The notes under the pieces: generated by a model
The model's input: only the letters and a program-made list of their open reading frames with translations
Told to the model about the DNA's origin: nothing
The model's database searches: none
Made by a program: the position numbers and the translations under genes
Part shown: positions 11,023-23,000 of the stretch, piece after piece
Layout of the letters: every line of letters begins with the position of its first letter
Numbering within the stretch: the first letter of the stretch is position 1
Source: Lytechinus pictus
Lineage: Eukaryota > Echinodermata > Echinoidea > Temnopleuroida > Toxopneustidae
DNA: 64,000 nt
Assembly: GCF_037042905.1 (NCBI RefSeq)
Contig: NC_087254.1
Location: forward strand, 11,517,103-11,581,102
Direction of reading: 5' to 3'

Positions 11023-14000
11023 CTAGAGATGAAAAAGAATTTAATAAATATCTGAATTTTCGAGGAAAAAAAAAACTAGGACATGCTGAATGAAATTCCA
11101 TGAGTTTGTTCTTTTTATGAATAAATTGTAACAGCCGACATGTGTCCTCAAATGAATAATAGATTGCACGTTTTTATAATTAGATAAAGTTTATTTGTAT
11201 TTGTAAATATAGAATTGAAAATGTTTTCCCTTGATCAAGATAAATAATTTTCTCTTTTTCACCCGAATAGGTGAAAACGAGGTCGCGTCAGGAATAATGT
11301 AGAATTTCTAAGAGCTAAAATGAATAGCAACATCCTTGACTATAATTATGGTGAAAAAAAGAGAAATATAAATCGTCGGGAATGTATTTCACAATCAATA
11401 AAATGCACATAAATATTGTGTACATGAGCTAAACTAATGTGAACATTTTATACTTTATATTCTCTAAATATACAACGGAGAAAACGATGAATGCAAATTT
11501 ATGAGTGATGAAACGAGGTTAAAGTACTCAGTTAATGAGGTCTAATATAATGAAATAAAATGTTAGCAATCAAGATTATAAACCAAGGACACATCAAATT
11601 CGAGGCGGGCAGAGAGTCTAATAAAATTATTTTAATGATCCCTCGTACTATTCTCATATAGGCCTACATGTATATACATGATCTGTCAATGGAAAATGCC
11701 AGGTTCGACCTTTATACTGTGTAAAAGCATTGAAATATAGTGTTATCTGTACAGTGTGACTAGGGGGTGTCGAAAAGCATAGTATCATTATTATTAACCA
11801 TGCAAATTTAAAATCTTCACGCACAATCTGAAAAAAAATCGATGTAATATTTGTTGTTACCCCCATGAAATACATGCGTATTAACATTGGCTGATCCAGC
11901 ATTCCAGGCGGGGCACAAGGGGTACACGACTACACGTACGCCCACTCTATGTTGAGAATTGCTCATTGAGCAAGCCCATTCCAAAATGCTGGATTCGCCA
12001 CTGATATCAAATCGAATTGGAAGACTGGAGAGGGTGGGTCGATAGTCTGATAGCGTTGAGAAATTTTAGAAATCCAAATACAGAGAGAGGTTATCGACAT
12101 ATCTAATAAGTTTATGAAGGAACACAAAGCATTTGAATAATGTTTTTGAGGGAGGGGCCGAGCCCAAATCATTGTCTGGCTGAATGGTTAATCTAAAGCA
12201 GAAGAGAAAGTTAAGTGATGGTGTAGTGTGAGAGAGAGAGAGAGAGAGGTGGAAAAAGCTGGAGAAGAAAGAGGAGAGAAAAAAAGCGAAAAGAAGAAGA
12301 AAACCCCAAAATTATAGAAAAACATGTATAAATTAACCCCCTCCCCACGAGTATTTAGGCCATACACTTTATTTGGAGATTATATTAAAGAGCGTATATA
12401 TGTGCCCCCTTGGAAAATCCTGGATCCGCCCCTGCACTCGAATGTGAATAATTCTACATGAATACACGATCATGGGTAGGATTGATATAGGCATTCGATT
12501 TCATATTGCCAACACGAGCGTTCGATACAAAACCAGGGGAGTAACAATGAACGCTGACAGGGATAAAACGCCATCCACTGGCTAGAAAATTAGTTGACAA
12601 CCGGAAGAAAAATATACTAGTGGGGCAATGCAAGAAACTTGCAATCAATTGCAAGTATAATTTCAGTCCCAAAATCAAGCATATATCTTGCAATTAAATT
12701 ACAAATTTGCAACTGATTGCTAATCTGCTCCTCGAAACAAGGAGTGTAACATGATTTGCTACAGTTAAAATTGATATATCAATTGTTAAATTGCAACAGA
12801 ATATTTGCAATTGATTGCAAATATTTTCTTGCAACACCCCCAAGAGAGGAAGTTGAATAAGAAACTACTGTCAGTATTTGAACGAGTATCAAATGTGTTA
12901 ACTAAATGCTGGAGGTGCCGTGGCCGAGTGGTCAAAGGCGCCTGGCTATACATGGAAAGTCCGGGATTCGTTCCCCGGCCGCGGCACCTCTGCCCCTGAG
13001 CAAGGCATTTTATCGACAATGCTCATTTATCCTGCATTCAAATAAATGGATATGTTGTATGCATTTATTGGTAACTCGGTGTACACTTGTAAAAAAAGGT
13101 TGCTGTAGCTGCCTGAAGGCTAATCCGAATACGATGTTCATTATTCAAAGCAAGATATTTCCTAACATGTTTAAAGGGATTTTCCCCCCTAAAACAGAAT
13201 AATAGTTTAATACAGTGCATTTATAGTTCTGTACAAATAATGCGAATGCATGCTTCCTTATGGTATAATGGGTCTTGTTGTGTACAGACAAAAATGTATA
13301 AGAGGTATTTTATACACGCATTGTCTTTTTCTGTAAGATTTCATATATAAATATATCAATATCATACTTAACCTTTTCCTTTCCTGTTCTACTTCATCTT
13401 ATATTATTTCTTGGTCGTGGGGCGTTTGTGGACCAGGTGCCCCCAAGACCCCGCCTGTCACATTGAAAATACATTTATTTTATTTTATTTATTTTCTTCA
13501 GCAAAGCTTGCTTATTTTATCTAAGTTTCACTCCTCAGCCAGGTTGCTAAGAGACAAGGAGTAGATCTTATGCAAGAGTGAGTAGGAGATGAGAGAAGTG
13601 TGTGTGAGATTCTTTTTGCTAAAATTGAATTGAGATAATTTACATATCTACTGTGTGTTGTGTCTTGGGTGGTAGACTTGTATAGGTCCCTTTTAGTGAG
13701 CTCAGTGAGCCTTTCTTTTTTAACAGCTGCTTAAGATACTTTTGGGGAAATTGTAAAATTGGGAGGAGACCCCAGTAGCTTTCCACTAGTTTTCTGGCAT
13801 TGCATCTTGGAGACTTTGTGTAACACACACCTATGCAATTTTGGGGCAGTCGCCATTTTAGCTGCCATCTTGATAATTTTTGAATTTCAACTTTAAACAG
13901 AAAAGCAGCCTTTCTTGTTTGATATTGGCTGGAACTTTTAGATACCTGTATGAGGTCAGATTTAGCTGAATTTATGCTGTTATTTTTATGCCTGTATTGA

Positions 14001-17000
14001 AGAAGCCATCGGTAAGTTAATCTGTGATTTCTTCTTAATTCTTTTATATAAAAAAATAAAAAAAAAATAAAAAAAGATTGAAAGACTTCAGAGATGATTT
14101 GAAATGTAGATGTTAATCTTTATAAACCTTATGAAATAGTTAAACACTTGTGAGGAAGAATATAAGTATCATAAAAGGATGTCATTCTACAAGTTTATGT
14201 GACAGTGAATTCATACTTTATAAAATAATATTCTTGAATGTGATTTGACCCTCACAGTAAATGTTCAAACAAGTTTTTATTATAGTATGACATGGAAATA
14301 ACCTCCAGTTGATGTTACAGTTAGGATATATCGTAGAGAGATTCTTGGTTTTGTCTTTAATTTTAGATGGTTCTAAGATCGGGATATAATTTCCAGGATC
14401 GGGACATTTCCCAAGACCGGGTCGCTTTGAAGACTGGTGAATTGTTTTAAGCTGAACATTATAAAGTGCTAACTCTGGAGGTTTTCGGTCAACATGTCAC
14501 CTGACATATAAGTTGTAAATAGCAGTGAGAGAGAAAGCAGGAGACCTTTCGTTAAATTTGAAACTAGCTTTCTAAATACCAGAAAGTCTTGCAAATTGAC
14601 ATTTCAGAAAATAGACATTGATTATGAAGATGACTGGTGCATAATTTTTTTTAAAGCTCAAGTTCAGGAGTTAGAAGGATTTTGAAATGTAATCACAAAA
14701 ATGTTGTGATAAGAGATACAAAGTGGTGAGAATGGAACTCTATGAAGGTGGATTAATGCAGGATCCTTTCATAGGAATTTTTGGTAGTCGTTATTGTGAA
14801 AACAAAATGAAACAAAGTTAAAGGTTTAATAGATATTTTTTGAGGTAATTTTGCAGGTGAAAATGTAACACACTGAACGTTGAAGTTGGTGATTAGATCA
14901 GCTTGGATCAATGCAGGATCCTTTGATTGTAAACTTGTGAATTGAGTACTTTTCAGAATACTTTATCATTTAGAGGTGTTACAGTTTTATTTCCCTTTTA
15001 AACTTCATACGTTGGACAATGTTGAACTTCGAAGAGAGATGTTTTGATATTGGAGTTTTGTATACTGAAATAAATTGTAAATTGTGATTTGGTGCACATT
15101 GAGTTTTACTTGAATTTTATTTGGAGTCCGCCCATTGTGACACCGCCCCCTTGCCCAATCTATACGCCAGTGAATATTACATATCTTTTCTGGAGGTATA
15201 CTGTGTTTTTTTTTAATGGAAATCTAACTAAATTGTGTATTTGTACATATGTTAACAATATATTGTTCTATTAAAACTGATTTCACATTTCACATTTCAT
15301 GCCCTAAAGAAATAAAGAAATGAATTTATTCGGCCTACCTGTGACGGCCACCCGTTTATCCGCACTGAGTTTATCCAATTTGTAGAGAAGTTGCTGTCTC
15401 TTCTTCTTCTTTTTCTCGGGCTTAGCGATCACGTGTTCTTTCATTCCGAATCCTCCTGTCACCTCGTCATCTTCTGTGACGTCATAATCGGTAGTTCCGA
15501 GATCGTCCGAAGTCTTTGGCCAATCGGCCGAGGACAAGCCTTCGTTGCTGACCACGTCCATTGAGACGTTGACCACGCCGCTATCACTCGTTTGTTTGCT
15601 GTTCTTGCCTTTCTTGAATGCAGCGTGAGATCTTAGCTAAAAGGGAAAACAATTGATCACATGTCATGATGCTGGATTCTTAAAACTAATTTTTGTAAAA
15701 TTTAGCGTTAATTAAATATCATGTGAAATCCTGCATAGCAGGTATGCTCTATTTTTCACGACAATTATTTAATATTTGACAACTGGAACAAATCAAATGT
15801 TACAATGTCTCTTGGCTCTATGTATTTCTGTAACAATCACGACGTTTTTTTTTCTAAACAGTGCCAAGTGTCCACCATTCGGCCCCTTAAAAACTCTTTC
15901 TTTCTTCCACTACTTATATTTTGAATGGTATAATTGTGTATAGCTTTTTATGAAATACAAACGTGCGAGCGAATGTGTGTGTGTGTGTGAGCGTGGGTGT
16001 GTGCGAGGGTGTGTGAGGGTGCGTGTGGAGGGGTAGACAAGATGCAATATCACTGGACATCACACTATTTACAGTCGACTCCAGGTCGTAAAAAAAAATA
16101 TTCGTATCAATTTCATTTTCGATTGGCTTGAGATCGGTATCGTCAGTGTGACCTATAGGTCATTTACCTGCAATTCCTGCCGTCTGATCGTCCATATGAC
16201 AGAGATGTACGAAAACGTCATGATGGGAACCGTCACACCGAAGATAAAGGTGAACCAGATGATGAAATAGAGACAGTCTTCCCACTTCGGCGAGCAGTGG
16301 TGAGTATCCGGGTGGAACTTGAAATCGGAGAGGAACTCGAAGGCCGGAGGAAGGACGTTGATGATCGGGAGGAACCAGCAGAAGATGATGAAACCAATTG
16401 CGCGGCATTTGGTCGGGGGAAACCTGTTTGACCAGACCACGGTCAAGTAGCGGTCCACAGAGATGGCGAGGATGGTGGTGAAGTTGGCGAAGGTAAAGAG
16501 AACGGCGCCAAAACCATTGATCTAAAATTTCAATGATAATAATAATAATAAATACATTAGAGAGGGAGTCTTCCCCCATCCAAACCATTTAAACTGATGC
16601 TTTGATTTTGTTGCTGATTTTCATGACTGGTATTATCCCGGGTAATTATCCTCTTCCAAAAACTTGTTTTAAAAAAAGAAAGGGTGTGAAAAATCATATG
16701 ACAAACCCCGCTGGAAGGAACAGTGTCACACAGTATGATCACAGTGTGTTCACATAGTGGACTATGTGAAAATATTATTCACACTGTTAAAATGCTCAAA
16801 GTTAACAGTTTGAAGACATTTTCACACAGTATAGAAACCTCGACAGTGTGACTGTTCACAGCGTGTTCACATAGTGGACTATGTGTAGGTATTATTCACT
16901 CTGTTAAAATAATATTAAAAAAAACAAGTGTGAAGATACTTTCACACAATAGAAACCTCGACAGTGTGACAGTTCACAGCGTGTTCACATGGTCAACTAT

Positions 17001-20000
17001 GTGTATATGGGATTCACACTGTTGAAATGCTCAAATTTCACAGTGTGAAGGTGATTTCACACTGTGGACAGATCGACAGTGTGACAGTTCACAGCGTATT
17101 CACATGGTCGACTATGTGAATATGGGATTCACACTGTTGAAATGCTCAAATTTCACAGTGTGAAGGTGATTTCACACTGTGGACAGATCGACAGTGTGAC
17201 AGTTCACAGCGTGTTCACATGGTCGACTATGTGAATATGGGATTCACACTGTTGAAATGCTCAAATTTTACAGTGTGAAGGTGATTTCACACTGTGGACA
17301 GATCGACAGTGTGACAGTTCACAGCGTGTTCACATGGTCGACTATGTGAATATGGGATTCACACTGTTGAAATGCTCAAATTTCAAAGTGTGAAGGTGAT
17401 TTCACATTATGTTCCACACTGTGAGCACACTGTGGGACACTGTTCTTTCCAGTGAGAAGGATTGACCGAGTAATCGGATGTCTAATTATCATCATGTGCA
17501 AAACGGTTATTTGTGAACCATCAAGACTATCATTTGAAAAATTTGTACATGTTCAGGAAAATGAATCATGCTTTTCCAGAAATTATATCCTTTGACCATT
17601 TTTCTTTGAATTTAATTGCATTTCAGTTTCATACTGTATTCTATAGGTTCACCGTTTTGACAAAAACTTTCGTTTTTTTTTTAGTATTTCTTTAAAAGGG
17701 AATCCTATGACATTTTTTTTCTGATTTCTTTTTAAAATACTTTTTTGACCCTTGAACGTGTGTTAATATCAATGTATTCAATGTCGTGTTTTGTTGTTAT
17801 TGTTGTTGTGTGTTTTTTCTCCGACTATAATGTTTGATTTGATTGACTGATTGTATTATTTTTTTAATTAAAAACAATTAATACAAAAAAAAATCGAAAG
17901 GTATAAATACATTTTACTTTAAGGGGGGTCCGGCTCTCCAAAGTTCGCTGTAGTATGTGTTTGCCGATATGATATAATTATAAACTGAGACTGGGAGAGA
18001 CTAGTGACTGGAGTAGCAATTACTTCTGTATACACGCGCACGATTCGTTCATTTTCATTTTTAATTTGGTCGCTTAATAAAGAGAGTCGCCAGTGATGTG
18101 TACCTATATCATTATATGGAATTGAAAGAAATGCCAAAAAGAGTCACTGACGAGAATATGACTGCACGGGGATATCAACGACGAAACTGACAAAATTTAT
18201 TTCAATTTCCATCATTTCACAATTGAGGCACGAATCACGTCACTTCAAACTAGCCATATTGATCATGAATACGTTTAACGAGGACATAATAAAAATATAT
18301 TTTTCTAATTTGTCCATGGTGTACAGAGCTGTAAATAATTTGCTCTAGTTTGAATTAAATCTAAGTCTAGCAGCCATTAAACAATTCACCGCCCCTCCCT
18401 CTCTCTCTCCTGAAATTTTAACTATAAGACAAATTGAGGGTGATGAATCTCGTCTCGCTGGTGGCAAAACGGGAAATTTTCTATGCAGATTTGCACGCAA
18501 AAGTGGCGCATGCACGATTCTTGCTACAGCATTTTTCATTGTGCCCCAATCTGGGTAAAAATAAGGACGAGATTTTGACAGATTATGAAATATATGAATT
18601 TCTTCAATTTTCATCATTTCACGGTATAAACACACAAAAAAACACTTTAATCTGGACATATTGATCACGAATACTTTTAACGAGGACATTTCAAATTGTC
18701 CCGAGCTGTTATATTAATTTGCACTAATTTGAATGAAATTTCAGCCCTCTCTGTATAGTAATCAATTCATCCCCATCTCCCTCTCTCTCTCTCCCCCTCT
18801 TTCTTTCCATCTCTTTCAGCCTCTCCCTCTCTTTCTTGTACCTTCTCTCTCCCTTCCCTCTTCCCCTCTCCCTCCCTCTCTTTCTTTCTCTCTCTTTCTC
18901 CCACTTTCTTTTGTTTTTTTCCAACGCCTCCATTATTTCCTTCAAGTTCAACCTCTCTGCCTAACCATCATTCAATTTTCCCCTACCCTTGCATTTACAG
19001 ACAAAATGAATATGAAAGGAAGCACACTACTTATGGAGACTCAAAACGAAAAAAAAAATGACAAAGTGTTGGTGCCCTTATGTACGCCTCGGCGGAATTT
19101 CAAGGCTGACCTTAAACAATATCCATAGTTGAAAATAATATCCTGGCTACATCCTTTAATAATCATTGGTATTCAGAATAAGAATGCGTACTTCCCATGG
19201 TCATTTCTGCGTGGTATACCAGCTCTGATTTCCCCTTTTATTTTGTTACCAAGGAAGAGGGAAATTGCCAGAAATATTTCGAGCCTTGTTTGATTTATGA
19301 GCAACTTGTATACACCAAACGCGACACTTCCGGTTTGTTTCAATTTAATTTTGAGATAAATTTCAGTTTGATGTTTAGGAAATGATTTTGTTGTCGAAGA
19401 AGGCCTTTTTGAGACGTCTCGTCGCAAGGCCGGGGGGGGGGGGGGTAGTCTTGAGAGTCAATATGATTTTATAATTTAAAGATATCCATTCTTTATTTCT
19501 TTTAAACCTGGAATTGTGTAACTTTTGACTGATTCACATACTTTCAGGTATTTCTGGAGTTATTGCGATCTTATTTGATTTGATTTACATGCACTTCAGC
19601 CCCCTCAAAATCATAACTTTTTTTTACACAAACTTGATAATAGGTTTATATTTTACACAATCGTGACACTACTACCATATGCCGTGGAGGTGCCGTGGCC
19701 GAGTGGTCTAAGGCGCCTGACTATACATAAAAAGTCCGGGGTTCGATCCCCGGCCGCCGCACCTATGCCTGTGAGCAAGGCATTTAATGTGCAATGCTCT
19801 TATCCTTCTTTCAAATAAATGGAAATGCTATAGGCATTATTGGTAACTCGGTGTGCACTTGTTAAAAAAAAACAAATATGCAATATGATACGCTGGTGCG
19901 ATTCATTGGCATATTTATCAATTTACATTCAGCAAATCATTAGTAACAACTCTTTTAAGCTGGTAGTAAAGGAATACTTTGCTTCTGGCCATACATTTGG

Positions 20001-23000
20001 TCAGCATGAATTTGAAAGATCATCTTTTAATCATATTTTTAAAGAAACTCTACTCAATTTCCAGGTTTAATCTTCATAGAAATATCTACTCTACGCAATT
20101 TGTTCCATTGACTGTCCCTCCCAAAATGTATTCAAAATCACTTGCTTAACTGTTCGTGTATTTGTAGATGTGAATAGTTATTCAATATAATGGTGTATTT
20201 CTCAACCAATGTTCAATTCAAATTTCTTCACTGCAAAATCACCAGTGTCATTTAACACCAACCCGGTATCTATTATGTCCACACCAGAGAAGTATTCAAA
20301 CAATACCAGTTTGGAATCAAACCGATGCTGTTTTAATACTAATTGGTGTTGTATAAACACCTATCTGGTGTTAGACCAAAACCAAACTGGTGTTGTTTAA
20401 CACTTCTCTGGTGTGGGCATATATAGATTCCGGCTGGTGGTAAATCAACACCGGAGTTTTTGCAATGTTGAAAGTTATCTTTTCGTATACCTATATATTT
20501 AAATAATAATTTAGTACATTGATGTGTTTCTTTAGCATAGTGTGTATATACATTACTTCAACCCTTTTTTTTTTGCAGAAGTTTCTGCATTGACTGTGTA
20601 ATCAAAATACATGTAAATATACAACACATGGGCATAATATGGCATAATGAAAAACATTACAATGTGACAATTTTATAATAGATCGGATATAACAAAGTTT
20701 AGACATACGCAAAATATTGTAAGTACAAAGTATAGTAATTAAGTTTTAAAAAGTGCAGAGGTTTATTATAAAAACAGAAATGCTTGAATCATAGCAGCCA
20801 GTAAAAAAACTTCTTTATGTGGCATATATTCCTCCACCCCCCCCCCCTTCTTCAGTGTTTCCCCCTTTTTTTTATTTGTGATTTATTTTCATGGCCCCAA
20901 GGTATAATAAGCTACCATGATGAAATATAAATACATAAATGGATACTAGTAATAAATTATGAAAATGAACAAAGGTTTGTTTATAATATATAAACAAATT
21001 TATATGAAGCTTGGTTATGAAGCATATTAATCAAACCTTTCAATTATCATGGATCTGATTTGTCATTAGTGAATATCCAGGCATCCGAAATTATTGTTTG
21101 CATTTCTAAACTTTCGTATAGGCCTCGGGCTACCACAATAGATGGACATATTTCTTTCATGTTTTTTTACACAATGATGACGAAAGTAAATTTTGACAGC
21201 GTAATGACCATTGGGTTTGTAACGGATGCCACAATTGTTTATTAACTCTTTAACTAGGACAATTTAACATGTGGTTTATAATCTCGTCCTTTGTTCTTTT
21301 GCATGCAAGTACTCAATTCACGTCGAGACCGCGAGAGTCACTTAGAAAGGGGAGGGGATATGTTTGTTATATTATCATGGTATCATATTAGGAAGAATAT
21401 ACACCACTCTCTACGTTCCCAATTCTTCCTAAATATAATAACGCATATTCCGCGGGGGAAACTGAATTGAAATGATTGGCAATTTTGAAAATTGAAAAAA
21501 AAATAAATGAAGTTGCCAATTGTCATAAATGATAAAATGTAGTATGATATAAATACGTCGAGGTGACACAATACACGTAAAACATGAATTTGTGCATTAT
21601 AACTCCTTTTGGAGTGAAAATGTCTAAAAAGAATATGCACTGTTCGCTCCAGAACGAGCGATAATGCACTCTCAAAAGATGTAAATCCCACTCCAAAACG
21701 ACTGGTCCATTGTCTCACTCGAGGGGGGGGGGGGGTGGTTAGGGACCAGATTAGCCCTTATGCATTGAGATAGTACCTTACCATATTATCTTATCTCATC
21801 TCATCTTACCTCACCTCATCATATCTTATCTTTTGTTATATTATCTTATCTTATTTTTTCTTTCCGTGTCTGGTATGCTCTTCTATCCATATACTGAATG
21901 GGATTGGTGTGGAGATTCCCTCTCCCATGAATCAAATAGACAGTCTATTTTTTCTGATATTTTGCTCGACACCATAATTTTCATCAAATTCCATTATTTT
22001 TGTGTGTGCTGAATTAATGCCAAATCTACGGCAGAATATTACATACCGTTTGAATTCATGCCAAATCTATACCGTAGAATAGTATACACTGTTATGTAAT
22101 GGATTTTTTTGAATCCGTCTCAATTCGTTCTCTCGTATATAATGAGCTGAATGTAACACTCCTCCCCCCCCCCAGTTTCTATAATAATTACAGATCTGAT
22201 TATACCATATACCACACTCACACCAACAAACACGTTGCGCTAACGCACATTTATAAAGATGATCAATGCTTTCTACATCTTGATGATTATTCTGTGGACC
22301 CCCCTCCCCGTACCACCCGCATTGGTAATCAAGAATCCACTCTCAAAGGAGCCACGTTGAAATAAGAAGAAAACAATTAAACATATTGTCATGGCAACCG
22401 GAGGAAGGGGAAAGCAGCGCTTTTTGTAGGTTTTCATTGATTTCTTTAAATATTATTATTGGGATTATACTGAGAGTACCTAAGACTTCACGCTGATTTA
22501 ATACTATTGGAATATTCTTCAGTGGATGTTAAGTCAATACTAGTCATTTTATTTGCTTACGCCATAAAGCCCATTTTCTGTCTCCTTCAATCTCTCCCGT
22601 TCACCCCTCCTCCCTCGCTTTTCTATCTTTCTTTTTCTCTCTCTCTCTCTCCATCTCTCTCCTTCCTTTTATAACGGTCGTTGTTGTCTGCAGTGTGTTG
22701 CTGCTTCCATGGAAACAAGCAAAAATCGTTTATAATAAGTGAATGTGATGCAGAGCAATGAGAAAAGTTATATGCCCCCACACTCCAAAAAAGTTTTTTA
22801 CATAAAGATTTGCAGACCGGAAGTAGTAGTCTGGTCTAGTGCCTTGGCCCTACGAAGGGCCTCAATTTTATAGAAAGAAGAAAAACTGACGAATTACATG
22901 TTATTAGGATGAAAAATAAAATTAGAGTCACATAAAAGTCTGGAGAAATCAATCAAATAACAGAGTGACAAATGTTTAAAGTTTTAAATTTGTGGCATCG

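Noticed and set aside
12914-12988. A functional tRNA gene
   Set aside because: The B box is degenerate, no clear anticodon arm is seen, and a conserved SINE body with A-rich tail follows, as at 19689.
18724-18951. Lys/Arg/Glu-rich frame of 75 residues
   Set aside because: Translation of a CT-rich low-complexity tract inside GPCR intron 2.
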